A stretch of DNA of 64,000 nucleotides from Ianthella basta. Its lineage: Eukaryota; Porifera; Demospongiae; Verongiida; Ianthellidae. The stretch lies in contig OZ025871.1 of the NCBI GenBank assembly GCA_964019415.1, positions 4,804,129 through 4,868,128 on the forward strand. The letters run 5' to 3'. Shown here one piece after another: positions 22,090 to 34,419 of this stretch; position 1 is the first letter of the stretch; every line of letters begins with the position of its first letter. Both the position numbers and the translations under genes were made by a program. The notes under the pieces were generated by a model. That model did no database searches, had not been told where the DNA came from, and saw nothing but the letters and a program-made list of their open reading frames with translations.

Positions 22090-23500
22090 CCAGGGCTGTG
22101 ATTTGTGAGAAGGTTGAGGGGGCCTGTCCCACTTTTAAGAAACCTGGAAGGGGACACTGACGTGGACACTTGGACTTGGACACTGACACTGCTACTCTAC
22201 ACTTCACTGAGTAAGGGTGTTATATAATTACTTTGGTTAAAATTGCATTGCTAGGTATCTTATCCTCCCTCTGAAACTCTTTCCTTCCGTTTGCCCTCTC
22301 ATCACTCCATGGCATTTCTCACGCAATCACCTACTACCATCTCTTGCCTGTTTTCATTCCTCACACAGTCCAAGCCAGTCACTTTCAAGCACTAACAGTT
22401 TTCAACTCTGTAGGCCTTCAATTATGAATAACTACTTTCTAGTTGAAATGATTCCTCACCACACCCACTGCTGTCAGTGCCTGGTTGATTCCCATCTCAG
22501 TATGGCACAACTACTCTACCCATTGCAATCGGGCACCACTCCACTGACATTTCACTGCTTCACAATGCCGACAACTGGTACCTAACCTTTGACTGAAGTT
22601 TACTTGTTGGTGTCAGATTTCGGACTCTCACTGTCTCTTCTGGTCGTTCTCGCGCTGCGCAATCAAGCGCCGAACGTTTTGCGAAGTTACGCACCATTAT
22701 GGTGTGTGACCAGAAAGCTACCACATAGCACGTAGCAACAAGAACGAATGCAGATGGCTGTTGAACATATAGTCCAGCAGCTAGAGCGGCTCCTAGGTTC
22801 TTTTCTGGGTCACAGAAGTGCCAGCAAGTAAAATACAAGCGTTCGCTTACCGTTCTCGTCTTCTTCGGCAGCACACGCTTGCGAAGAATCTAGAGCTGGG
22901 CCACGAACACCCCATAGCCTTCCTAAGGAACAGCACCATGGGATGCAACACCCAATGTCAACATTTTGTGCGAGGAAAGCCAGGAAAGCCACGGAAAAAC
23001 AAAAGTACGGGGCTTGTACGTAGCCACCATTTTTAAGTTGGGCTCACAGTACACGAGCGCGAAGTTTGAAATTGGGTCCTAATGGGTTAAATGGCTAAGC
23101 ACAATGCATGTCAATCCACAAGCTGTGAATTGGATCATATCTTGCATTCCTGCACCAAAGCTGTCTCTGTGTCTTTGCCAACATTGGTGGTATGGATAGT
23201 AACAACTGCAGATAGGTGACACTGGCTGGCTGCAGGTGTTGTCTACACTGGCCTAGGCCCAACCATGCACATTCGTGCATGCAAATATACTCAAAAGTGT
23301 GTGTGCAACAGCAATGTGCAGTAGCTGTAGGTGGCAACGGCCCTGAGTGTCAAAATGTGACTGTTTGATACATTTAGCTGGCACGGGAGGAACTCACTAC
23401 ACACAGTGTGGTCCTCGTTAGCGCTTGACCATAAGCAAACAGTGGGAAGTGAGGTGAGCCCCACTGGCCACAGTAAGCAAGTAGAGTATGATAATTGGTG
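22090..23500 (+). repeat. Collapsed partial unit between units 1 and 2
   Basis: Pieces of the unit are present in order but with large deletions. The GAGGGGGCCTGTCCC block (22115) jumps to the CTC-rich block (22260-22400), then the start of the RT relic (22440-22618). After a foreign insert come the RT relic continuation (23087-23170) and the tail block (23165-23345). Both the j and k exons are missing. It shows that the array also loses cassettes. Confidence 0.75.
22619..23086 (-). other. CpG-rich foreign insert, possible minus-strand first exon
   Basis: This segment replaces about 60 bases of the LINE relic in the collapsed unit and has no counterpart in units 1-3. It is richer in GC and CpG than its surroundings. 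On the minus strand an open frame MAFLAFLAQNVDIGCCIPWC... runs to a good donor GTAAGC at about 22850, and an acceptor-like CAG lies near 22804 before a second open frame. An ATGG in a purine-rich context precedes it near 23030. It could be a processed or captured promoter/first-exon fragment. I do not recognise the protein. Confidence 0.35.
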
Positions 23501-25178
23501 TGAATATTGAAGGATTTCAGGTAATCAACACATCTAGCATGCTTAGAAGATGAAGAATTTATGTCACAATTTGCTAGTTATCTGTGTATTTGGTATGTCT
23601 GGTATCCCACTCTAACATGTTCAGTAGACATGGCACATGGAGGCAACGAACAGAGCATTACTTGTGCTCGACCACTTTGCTGGCTTCTGATCGAGTGGAT
23701 CCATGTGGTCCATCCCACCTTTTGCTAAACATTCACAGTACACATTTGACCACTTGTGCATAGACTACCTTGCTGTGTTTAGTCCAGCACTCTACTTTTA
23801 GAATGTGAACAGCATACTTCACTCAAACCAACACACAGCGGACATACTGAAGCCATGTGTGCACTTGTGGCCTACAGACTGATTTACCCATGGTGGCAGC
23901 TGGTGTGTAATTATATAATGGGCCTGCACTAATCTTCACAGCAAGCAATATTTGCAGTGTCTAGTACAACTCTCAAGACTCTCATTTGGAATGTGCTCCC
24001 TGGGAACATCATGGACCTCTACTGCCTCCTTTATTGCAGAAGATGGCTTCCATTTTGAGTGCACATTACTTTTTGGTTCATTGAAAGTTATTAGAAGCAA
24101 CAATGTATTGGTCTAATGGTAGTAAAGTCAAATGTTAGCAAAGGCATTGGAACACTTTTATAATAGTTTGGTAACTTAAAGTCTAAAAGTGTTGTGCTCG
24201 CTTATACATAGATATGTAGCTTTATGGGATTACTTAAGTCTGCTGCTAATCGGAATGGTAAAGAACAGTATCTGTGAGGTGTATAATTAACAGTTGAAAA
24301 GTTTGTAATACAGTATTTTAAAAGTTGGCCAAATAGGCTAGAACTGTGCCAACTTTAGGCTGTAAGCTGACTGCTTCCTCTAAACCTGCTTAGCCTGCTG
24401 CTGCATCTCCATTCTGCACTTAAACCATCCACTAGCACTTGGCTTGTGACGATGTAAGGCTGTAGTATGTAACAGTGGACACAACAAAGAGGTAGTGCAT
24501 GGAATGGCTTCCTACTGTCACCAGTTTGGTACAACAGCCATGTTCATCACCATAATCTTTTGTAATCGAAAGAACAGGAGTAACAGCAGCACTTGGAAGA
24601 TCTGTACCGATTAGGGCTCCTCCAATCACTGCAGTCCTTGGGCACCAGGATTGTGAGGTGTGAGAAGACTGAGGGGACCTATCCCCCTTCTAAGAAACTG
24701 AAGGGGGGAGGGGGGCACTGACTTGGACACTAATACTGCTTCCCTAGCACTTCACTGAGTAAGGTGTATTAAAATTACTGTGGTTAAAAGCAATTATGCA
24801 ATTCTGTTATGTCCTTTCTCTCCACCTTCTAATGAGGGCATTTTCAAACCCGTAGTTGCCTCCTCTATGTATAGTGCTGCTGAAGGTAAAAGCTATTTTT
24901 TCTGCATTTGGAAGTTGTTGTTGAAGCTGAGACTTCAGTAGTGACTCTGAAGTCAGAGGTACCAGGACATGATAGCTCCAGAGGCTATCACTCTGTCACC
25001 TTGTCTACATCTTCCAATCTAGTCATGTCTAGCTCATGCATCTTGTAACTATCTCTTCAATGTGTGCAGCATGCTATGGTGTTTTGTGTCTGCTTAATAA
25101 GTGAATGTAGTGTGTTTTTGATATGCCATCTTATGGCCCTATGTGCCCTGTGTGACGCTGTATGTTAGCCGCTATTTG

Positions 25179-25186
25179 TGACGTCA
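25179..25186. promoter_or_regulatory. CRE-like palindrome TGACGTCA, unit 2
   Basis: Same position relative to the downstream LINE relic as in unit 1, followed by AAAATGGCGGG. Confidence 0.4.
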
Positions 25187-25839
25187 TTAAAATGGCGGGT
25201 GGTCACACGCGCGGTCGCAAGGAACAAGAGAAGTGGTACTTCACACACAGCTCGCACGTTGTCTGTGATTGAAACTTACAACAAGCCACCCAGTGTAGAG
25301 GTATCAACAGCGCTTCGGTTTCTTATCTGTCAGCACTACTTCTCACGGTGACTTACGAAATTCGCAGCGAAAAAAGTTGGATCACCCTCGATCTGTTGCA
25401 GCGTGTCGTTTCCTCCTGCTGCCAGCAACCATCCTACACCATATTTCCAGTACTGCCCTATAATTGTGAAGGACAACTGAAGAGCAACACAACAGCTAAC
25501 CTCACTGCATGCATCATCAGGATTCAGAGAACCAGAGATACAGGGCATTAGAGGCAGTGTGTGGTAAGTATTAATTACCACTCCATTACTAAGTCTCTTG
25601 TCCTCCCTCTGGACCTCCTACCTTCTGTTTGTCCTCTCATCACTTCATGGCGTATCTCACACACTTCACAATTGTTCTTTCTCTCAAGCCCTCTTCCTCA
25701 TCACTCCTACTGCCAGTGCCTACTTCTATCTCTTGCCTGTTTTCATTCCTCACACAGTCCAAGCCAGTCACTTTCAAGCACTAACAGCTTTCAACTCTGT
25801 AGGCCTTCAATAATGAAGAACTGCTTTGTAGCTTTGAAA

Positions 25840-26240
25840 TGATTCCTCACCACACCCACTGCTGTCAGTGTCTGGTCGATTCCCATCTCAGTATGGCCCA
25901 ACTACTCTACCCATTCCAATTGGGATTCTGGCCTCACCACTCCTCTGACATTTCACTGCTTCACAATGCCGGCAACTGGTACGTAACCTTTGACTGAGGT
26001 TTACTTGTTGGCATACTATATTATTTAGATGTGGCTAACACTTCTGACACTGCTGACTACTGTCTAATCATTAAATGCTAAGCACCATGCATGTCAATCC
26101 ACAAGCTGTGAATTGGATCCAATCTTGCTTTCCTGCACCAAAGCTGTCTCTGTGAGTGATGCTGTATCTGCCCATTAGAATTGTATTGTGGGGTGTTCTG
26201 CAGGGATCTCCATCTATCATGTCAGTAATGTGTTAACAGT
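25840..26240 (+). pseudogene. CR1/L2-like LINE RT relic, unit 2
   Basis: Paralogue of 18720-19140 with the same interrupted RT signature. The KK of the unit 1 KKL motif is lost to a small deletion near 26078, breaking the frame further. Confidence 0.7.
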
Positions 26241-26736
26241 AAGTGTTCTTTGGGACACCAGCTGGGGCACTCCTACCAACCTTGGCAGCTGATGACTGTT
26301 GACTTGATGCAATGCTGATAGTGTCAATATTTCACTGTATACAGTTGTGGTGTATGCAATGCTCATCTTGAGTCATGCCTTGCCTTCAGGTACATAGACT
26401 GGTTTTGAATGTACAATACCAGAAATCATTCTTCCCTGTCATTGTTGAAATGTAGTTTGATATTTCTGCCAAAGTTCTTGTTCAGATTTGCTATCACTGA
26501 TTTGGTTAAAACTGCATCTTAAGCTTATTCATTCAATCAGCTCTCATAAATGGCTAGATCTCCAAAGATAAAGAGATGTACTAGTAATATGTACTAAGTG
26601 ACACGTACAACTGCCATAACATTTGATGATAAAGTGTTGGAATTGTTCTGTACTTTAGCATTGTAGAACTGATACATAATTCCATTTACTGCTAAGTGGT
26701 ACTGCACCACCATCTTTCTGTCCATACTGTGTGTAC

Positions 26737-26910
<174 letters not shown>

Positions 26911-27043
26911 TGTACATTCCTTCGCAGTTGCTTTGCTGTAATGATCCTCCACTGTTGCAATAGTGACCTTCTTTCTGCTATGACTATCTGTTGAACTAAA
27001 CCAGCCAATGTTAAACTATTGTGCAACTGATGTGGATTGCCCA

Positions 27044-27052
27044 TTGTTGTGT

Positions 27053-27092
<40 letters not shown>

Positions 27093-27440
27093 GTGCATGC
27101 ATGCATGTGTGTGTGTGTGTGTGTGTGTCCAGATCACAAAAGGGTAGGTGGGGACGGCCAGGAGCCTAGAACAGATACTCTGATGTTGTCACTCAAGGCC
27201 GTACCCCCCATCTCATGGGTCTTGCAAGCCCATAGACGAGTACCTCTACTGCATCGAGGAAGCCATGTGACTGAGATGATAAGGCTAGTGTGCAGCCAAT
27301 GGTGCCACTGGTCTTGTTGCAACCTGCTGGCTTACCATGGGGTTCACGTAGTCACGTCACATCATGGGGTCTAAGTAGCTACATCTTGGCTGTGGTATTA
27401 CAAGAACAAATACAAGTATTCTACCTGCTACTGTTAAACT
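27044..27440. other. Unit-2-specific insert containing a (TG)n tract
   Basis: Sequence absent from units 1 and 3. It is flanked by two imperfect copies of a block reading TTAAACTATTGTGCAACTGA / TTAAACTATTGTACAACTGA and the following CCCATTGTT. It starts with (TG)n at about 27044-27128, and the rest (27129-27400) is more GC-rich. No domain was recognised. The flanking repeat fits a local duplication rather than a simple transposon insertion. Confidence 0.45.
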
Positions 27441-27956
27441 ATTGTACAACTGATGTACATTGCCCATTGTTTGACTCTTCTTTGTCAGCCCTGAGCTTTA
27501 GCCTTTAAATGAGTTGCTCATTGTATCGGACAGCTGTCTGTGGTCGTATGTATGTTTTTTAACTAGAACAAGCTGAAAGAGGACACAGCTTTAGGGCTTC
27601 TGATGTACTCGTGTTCTGTGCGGAACTGTCCATATTTTCCTGTTTGTGTGACAGCTGATGTGTTGCTCAAGCTGTACCTTCCAGACCTGTACTGTTCTAA
27701 TTGCATTTGCACACCCTGCTACCTACACTCAGTCTATGTATTTCTCCTCCTTATACCCTGTTTGTTCCCCATTCTCAAGTCTTCACCAGTTCACATCCCT
27801 GCAATGGGGTGACCTATTAGCATAACTGCTTAGCCTTCACTCCTTCCTCTGTCTCATTGTAAGCCATCCCTCCTTTCACCACCTCCTGCTCTCACAGACT
27901 ACATATTCTAGATAATTCATATGCTCATGTATACTTCACCTCCTTGCTCACTGCAG

Positions 27957-28167
27957 AGCCTGAGCCGTGACCTTCTGGACAAGATGGCTACGTCACTAGC
28001 TCAGAACAAGACAATAACAAAGCTGAAATTGTTGAGTGGTGACTTAACACCTAACGAAGATGTCAAGCTATTCACCCACCACCTCCTGTTGGGCCTCAGC
28101 AACAACACTACATTGACAGATTTGACACTGAGTCTACCATCACAGTGCTGGGACTGGCCTTGTGATG
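27957..28167 (+). CDS. LRR exon j3 (unit 2)
   Basis: 211 bp, acceptor CTGCAG, donor GTGAGT at 28168, phase 0 to 1. Same architecture as j2. The first strand reads TKLKLLSGDLTPNED where unit 1 has TKLVLWGGGLTSNED and unit 3 has TKLELWNFGLTPNED. The second strand reads TDLTLSLPSQ. Outside these strands the exon is almost identical to its paralogues. Intact. Confidence 0.82.
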
Positions 28168-28704
28168 GTGAGTTGAATGACAGTGTTTGATGTGTCACAC
28201 TGACCTTGTAAGCTGTGATCATTGTCTGTAAACTGTAATGTGTACAGCTTGTCATACATTGCCTTTAGTGGTCCAGGCTCTCTGCAACTAGTGCTGGTAA
28301 TGATAATGACCAATGCAGATACTGACTTGAAGGATCTTAAAGCTGCTCTCTTTACAACCTGCACTGTGTGCTACCTGGGTCCTAGTGTTTCATATTGTTG
28401 TAGCTTTCTAGTTATTAGTGACAGCTTGATATTGTTCACTTGTGGTTTGATGTACTAATCACTCACACACCTGTCATTTCACTAGGATACTTACATACAT
28501 GGGATTAATGCAAGTAGAGATTCACTCGCTTGTTGTTGATGTAATAGTAATGGTAGTAGGTAATTGTACTTGACTGCCTACCATGGCACAACCCATGCAG
28601 TTCTAACTGTTTTGTGAAAGGCTTAATTGTCAATTGTGTATAGACCTTATAATGGACCACACTCACACTTGTAGCAGCTCATTTACAAACCTTTCTCTCT
28701 ATAG

Positions 28705-28835
28705 GCAATGTGGTGCAGAGGAGTGTGGAAAGGGTCACCTTATCACGTGTCCCACTTGATGTGGTGTGTGGTGTTGTGGATTACTTTGAACATGTGGAAG
28801 AACTGAAGTGTGTGAACATCAAGGACCCACAGCAG
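28705..28835 (+). CDS. Cassette exon k3 (unit 2)
   Basis: 131 bp, acceptor TATAG, donor GTACGT at 28836, phase 1 to 0. It encodes VVQRSVERVTLSRVPLDVVC... ending NIKDPQQ. It differs from k2 mainly at the start and at the SH to SR position after VTL. Intact. Confidence 0.82.
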
Positions 28836-31087
28836 GTACGTTTGTATATATTTTACATCCTTGTTGTGCATTATGTATGCAGAATCTGCTAACTCATAAG
28901 AGGAATACAGATAACAAACACCTGCTCCCTTTGATATGCTAACATTAATGTAATACAAGCTAGCATGGCCTTTGGCTGTTCTTGCTCTGCCTCTCGTCAC
29001 CGGCTGGATGGTGCAGGCTATCTTGTGCAGTTTGACTGGTTCCAATTGGCCAACATTGGTGGTATGGATAGTGCCAACTGCACTTGGGTGACACTGGCTG
29101 GAAAGCGTTGATGTTGATTGCACTGGCCTAGGCCCTGCCACACACATTCGTGCATGCACATACGTATACTCACAAGTGTGTGTGCAACAGCAATGTGCAG
29201 TAGCTGTAGGTGGCAAGGGCCCTGAGTATCAAAATGTGATTGTTTGTGCACAAGTGGTTTAGCTGGAATGTGAGGAACTCACTACACACAGTGTTAGTGC
29301 ATGACCATAAACAGACAGTGGGAAGTGAGGTGAGCCCCGCTGGCCACAGTAAGCAAACAGAATATGATAATGTGTATGAATGTGGAAGGATTTCAGGTAA
29401 TCAACACATCTAGCATGCTTGGAAGGTGAAGAAGAATTAATGTCACAATTCGCTTGTTATCTGTGTTGGTGTGTCTGATATCCCACTCTAACATGTTCAG
29501 AAGACATGGCACATGAAGGCAACGAAGAAAGCATAACTTGTGCATTGCCAGTTTGCTGGCTTCTGATCGAGTGGATCCATGTGTGCACCTTTTGCTAAAC
29601 ATTCACAGTACACATTTGACCACTTGTGCATAGACTACCTTGCTGTGTTCAGTCCAGCACTCTATTTAGAATGTGAACAGCATACTTCACTCAAACCAGC
29701 ACACAGCGGACATACTGAAGCCATGTGTGCACTTGTGGCCTACAGACTGATTTACCCATGGTGGCAGCTGGTGTGTAATTATATAATGGGCCTGCACTAA
29801 TCTTCACAGCAAGCAATATTTGCAGTGTCTAGTACAACTCTCAAGACTCTCATTTGTAATGTGCTCCCTGGGAACAGCGTGGACCTCTACTGCCAGTCAT
29901 TGCAATTTTGCCTGCCTTGTTGCAGAAGATGGTTTCTGTTGTGAGTGCACAGTCATTACTTTCTCAGTTCATCGAAAGTTATTAGGAGCAGTATTGTATT
30001 GGTCTAGTGGTAGTACAGTCAAACGTTAGCATAGGCGTTGGAGCACTTTTAAAATGGATGGGTAACATTAAAAGTGCTTCGCTCACTTATACATAGATAT
30101 CTAGCTTTACGTATGCGATTACTTAAGTCTGCTACTAAGTTGGGACGATAAAGAACAGTCTCTGTGAGGTGTATAATTAACAGTTGACAAGTTTGTAGTA
30201 CAGTAGTTCAAAGGTGGCCAAATACTCTAGAACTGTGCAGGTCTTTAGGCTGTGAGCTGACTTATTCCTCTAAACCTGCTTAGCCTGCTGCTGCATCTCC
30301 ATTCTGCACTTAAATCATCCACTAGCACTTGGCTTGTGACGATGTAAGGCTGGAGTATGTGACAGTGGACACAACAGAGAAGCAATGCATGGAATGGCTT
30401 CCTACTGTCGCCAGTTTGGTACACCAGCCAAGTTCATTACCATGATCTGGCCTAGGTCTATTGGAATCGAAAGAACAAGAGTAAAAACAGCACTTTGGAA
30501 GATCTGTACCGACTAGGGCTCCCCAGATCAGTGTAGTCCTTGGGCACCAGGATTGTGAGGTTAGAAGGTTGAGGGGGCCTGTCACTTCTAAGAAAACTGG
30601 AGGGGGCACTGACTTGGACACTTGGACTTGGACACTAACACTGCTACTCTACACTTCACTGAGTACGGGTCTATTAAAATGCATTGGTTGAAAGTAATTA
30701 TGCAATTCTGTTATGTCCTTTCACTCTGCCCTCTAATGAGTGCATTGTTGTACGTAAGATTATCTGTAGTTGTCTCCTCTATGTACAGTGCTGCTGAATG
30801 TAAGGCTAATTTTTCTGCATTTGGAAGTTGTTGTTGAAGTTGATACTTCAGCATACGTAGTGCCTCTAAAATCAGAGGTACCGGGACATGATAGCTCCAG
30901 AGGTTATCACTCGGTCACCTTGTCCACATCCTCTAATCTAGTCATGTTTGGCAAATGCATCTTGTAACTTTCCCTTCGATGTGTGCAGCATGCTATGGTG
31001 TTTTGTGTCTGCTTAATAAGTGGGTGTAGTGTGTTTTTGACATGCCATCTTGTGGCCCTGTGTGGCGCTGTATGTATCCGCTGTTTG

Positions 31088-31095
31088 TGACGTCA
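31088..31095. promoter_or_regulatory. CRE-like palindrome TGACGTCA, unit 3
   Basis: Third conserved copy, again followed by TTAAAATGGCG and a CpG-containing stretch. Confidence 0.4.
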
Positions 31096-31308
31096 TTAAA
31101 ATGGCGAGAGGTCACACGGGCGGTCGCAAGGGACAAGAGAAGTCGAACTTCACACAGAGCTCGCACGTTGTCTGTGATTGAAACTTACAAGAAGCAACCT
31201 GGTGTAGAGGTATCGAATGCGTTTCGGTTTCTTATCCATCAGCGCTGCTTCTCACAGTGACTTACGGAAATTCGCAGCGAAAAAAGTTGGATAGCCCTCT
31301 GTTGCAGC

Positions 31309-31593
31309 GTGTCATTTCCTCCTGCTGCCAGCAACCATCCTACACCATATGTCTGTGAAGATTGTGAACAGGACTTGCCACACCTCTGGCCCAGGGAAGG
31401 CCTGCTTGAGGCTAACCACTTCAATCTTTTGTTGGACTGCGTCGCACTGGCACCTTTCAATAGTGCCCTACGCCCTATAATTGTGCAAGGACTACCGAAG
31501 AAGAACACAACAGCTAACCTCACTGCCTGCATTATCAGCATTTGTAGAGCCAGAGAACCAAAGATAGAGGGCATTAGAGGCAGTGTGTGGTAA
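31309..31593 (+). other. Open block upstream of the RT relic, conserved between units
   Basis: An open frame contains CEDCEQDLPHLWPREGLLEA and NLLLDCVALAPF and ends EGIRGSVW immediately before a good donor (GTAAGT). Unit 1 carries CEDCKQDLPHLWPREGLLEA at 18235-18295 but then loses the frame; unit 2 has a deletion here. It could be the upstream part of the LINE relic or a former exon. The function is unknown. Confidence 0.35.
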
Positions 31594-31829
31594 GTTTAAT
31601 TCCCACTCCATGGCTACGTATCTTGTCCACCTTCCAACCTCCTTCCTTCCATTTACACTCTCAACACACCATGGCATTTCTCATACACCTCACAATTGTT
31701 CTTTCTCTCAAGCCCTCTTCCTCATCACTCCTACTGCCAGTGCCTACTTCCATCTCTTGCCTGTTTTCATTCCTCACACAGTCCAAGCTAGTCACTTTCA
31801 AGCACTAACAGCTTTCAACTCTGTAGGCC

Positions 31830-32240
31830 TTCAATAAGGAATAAGTGCTTTCTAGTTTTGAAATGATTCCTCACCACACCCACTGCTGTCAGTGCGTGGT
31901 TGATTCCCATCTCGACCCTTTCCAATTGGGATTCTGGCCCCACCACTCCACTGACATTTCACTGCTTCACAATGCCGACAACTGGTACCTAATCTTTGAC
32001 TGATGTTTACTTGTTGGTGTACTATATTATTTAGATGTAGCTAACACTTCTGACACTGCTGACCACTGTCTAATCGTTAAACAGCTAAGCACCATGCATG
32101 TCAATCCACAAGCTGTGAATTGGATCCAATCTTGCATTCCTGCACCAAAGCTGTCTCTGTGGGTGATACTGTATCTGCCCATTAGAATTGTATTGTGGGG
32201 TGCTCTGCAGGGATCTCCATCTATCATGTCAGTAATGTGT
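31830..32240 (+). pseudogene. CR1/L2-like LINE RT relic, unit 3
   Basis: Paralogue of the unit 1 and 2 relics. The segment for DHCLIVKQL and the NWIQSC helix remains readable at about 32050-32130. A short deletion precedes it near 31910. Confidence 0.7.
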
Positions 32241-32641
32241 TAACAGTAAGTGTTCTTTGGGACACTAGCTGGGGCACTCCTACCAACCTTGTCAGCTGAT
32301 GACTGTTGACTTCATGCAATGCTAATAGTGTCAATATTTCACTGTATACAGTTGTGGTGTATGCAATGCTCATCTTGAGTCATGCCTTGCCTTCAGGTAC
32401 ATAGACTGCTTTTGAATGTACAATACCAAAAATCATTCTTCCCTGTCATTGTTGAAATGTAGCTTGATATTTCTGCCAAAGCTTTTTTTCAAATATTGCT
32501 ATCACCTCGATTTGGTTGAAACTGCAACTTAAGTTCTTTCAAGCGGTTCTCATGCAGATGGCTCGATCTCCAAAGAAGGAGAGATGTACTAGTAATAGTT
32601 TATAAATTACACGTAAGAAAGTCATACTACTTGTTACTATT

Positions 32642-32815
32642 CTGTACGGAGCAGGGGACTCACAATGATGACAATCGAGGTAGGTCTGGCGCACTGGCGT
32701 AGAATATTGTAAACAGTGGGCAGCGGAGCATGGCAGAGCAATTTGTGCCGCCTGTTGACAGACTTACGAAGACGTCTTTGCCGCGTGCACTTCGGAAGGG
32801 TCTGGGAACGAGACT
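32642..32815 (-). pseudogene. Second RecQ-like transposon fragment
   Basis: On the minus strand the sequence starts at a transposon end AGTCTCGTTCCCAGACCCTT (read from 32815). After about 15 bases it joins RGKDVFVSLSTGG, the Walker A region, with GGGKS damaged, then an FTIFYASAPDLPRLSS block. It matches 3845-3980 of the RecQ-carrying transposon. The terminal repeat abuts the helicase directly, so about 900 bp present in the other copy are deleted here. It interrupts unit 3 only, so it arrived after the units split or was lost from the others. Confidence 0.7.
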
Positions 32816-33441
32816 GTTTGTCATGCTGTGCATTCCTTCACTGTTCCTTTCTATAACAGACTTCATTCTGCTATGCTTGCTATACTGACCTTCTTTCTGC
32901 AATGTCTATCTGTTGAACTATACCTGCTAATGTTAAGCTATTGCACAACTGATGTGCATTGCCCATTGTTTGACTCTTCTTTGCTGACCCTGAGCCTTAG
33001 CCTTTTAATGTGTTGCTCATTGTTCCAGACAGCTGTCTGTGGTTGTGTGCATGCCTTTTGGTGTATATAACAAGCTGAGAGAGGGCACATCTTTAAGTCT
33101 GCTGAACTGTCCATATTTTCCTCCTTGCATGTGTGACCACTGGTGTGTTGCTCAAGCTGTACCTTCCAGACTTGTACTGTTCTATTTGCATTTGCACACC
33201 CTGCTACCTACACTCAATCTACATATTTCTCCTGCTTATACCCCATTTGTTCCCCTATCTCAAGTCTTCACCAGTCCACATCCCTGCAATGGGGTGACCT
33301 ATTAGCATAGCTGCTTAGCCTTCACTCCTTCCTCTGTCTCATTGTAAGCCATCCCTCCTTTCACCACCTCCTGCTCTCACAGACTACATATTCTAGATAA
33401 TTCATATGCTCATGTGTACTTCACCTCCTTGCTCACTGCAG

Positions 33442-33652
33442 AGCCTGAGCCGTGACCTTCTGGACAAGATGGCTGCATCACTAGCTCAAAACAAGACAAT
33501 GACAAAGCTGGAATTGTGGAATTTTGGCCTAACACCCAATGAAGATGTCAAGCTATTCACCCACCACCTCCTGTTGGGCCTCAGCAACAACACTACATTG
33601 ACAGATTTGTCACTGAGTCTACCACCACAGTGCAGGGACTGGCCTTGTGATG
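33442..33652 (+). CDS. LRR exon j4 (unit 3)
   Basis: 211 bp, acceptor CTGCAG, donor GTGAGT at 33653, phase 0 to 1. The first strand reads TKLELWNFGLTPNED and the second TDLSLSLPPQCRDW. The changes from unit 1 are concentrated in the strand codons. Intact. Confidence 0.82.
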
Positions 33653-34186
33653 GTGAGTTGAATGACAGTGTTTGATGTGTCACACTGACCTTGTAAGCTG
33701 TGATCATTGTCTGTAAACTGTAATGTGTACAGCTTGTCATACATTGCCTTTAGTGGTCCAGGCTCTCTGCAACTAGTGCTGGTAATGATAATGACCAGTG
33801 CAGATACTGACTTGAAGGGTCTCAAAGCTGCTCTCCTTACAGCCTGCACTGTGTGCTACCTGGGTCCTAGTGTTTCATATTGTTGTAGCTTTCTAGTTGT
33901 TAGTGACAACTTGATATTGTCCACTTGTGGTTTGATGTACTAATCACTCGCACACCTGTCATTTCACTAGGATACTTACATACATGGGATTAATGCAAGT
34001 AGAGATTCACTCACTTGTTGTTGATGTAATAGTAATGGTAGTAGGTAATTGTACTTGACTGCCAACCATGGCACAACCCATGCAGTTCTAACTGTGTTGT
34101 GGAAGGCTTAATTGTCAATGGTGTGTAAATCTTATAATGGACACTCACACTTGTAGCAGCTCATTTATAAACCTTTCTCTCTACAG

Positions 34187-34317
34187 GCAATGTGGTGCAG
34201 AGGAGTGTGGAAAGGGTCACCTTATGGGATGTCCCACTTGATGTGGTGTGTGGTGGTGTGGATTACTTTGAACATGTGGAAGAGCTGAAGTGTGAGAACA
34301 TCAGGGCCCCACAGCAG
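34187..34317 (+). CDS. Cassette exon k4 (unit 3)
   Basis: 131 bp, acceptor CTACAG, donor GTATGT at 34318, phase 1 to 0. It encodes VERVTLWDVPLDVVCGGVDY then ELKCENIRAPQQ. The two codons after VTL are WD where unit 1 has SH and unit 2 has SR, changing four of six bases. Phase 0 at the end matches the exon at 36774. Confidence 0.82.
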
Positions 34318-34419
34318 GTATGTGTTTATTTCCTGTGTGTGCATTATATATGCAGATTAGGCAGCTTAGCCGCTAACTCAGAAGAGGAATACAGATAACA
34401 AACACCAGAAAACATTGAA

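Larger units (their letters stand above)
16560..22090 (+). repeat. Tandem LRR-cassette unit 1
   Basis: First of three long tandem units sharing the same order of segments. The order is a conserved block around 16669, a second block around 17330, a TGACGTCA-containing block (17971), a LINE RT relic (18720-19140), (TG)n tracts, exon j (20734), exon k (21482) and a tail (21740-22080). The spacing of matched landmarks to unit 2 is 7.0-7.2 kb, because a partial unit sits between them. Similarity to units 2 and 3 is visually very high in introns as well as exons, indicating recent duplication. Confidence 0.85.

Noticed and set aside
22560-22874. 104-codon minus-strand protein as a definite gene
   Set aside because: It crosses an unmatched boundary into the LINE relic and has no recognised domain. 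Reported only as part of the foreign insert.
28743-29216. 157-codon minus-strand frame
   Set aside because: Antisense of exon k3 and intron tail; no motif, and the plus strand has intact splice sites and conservation.
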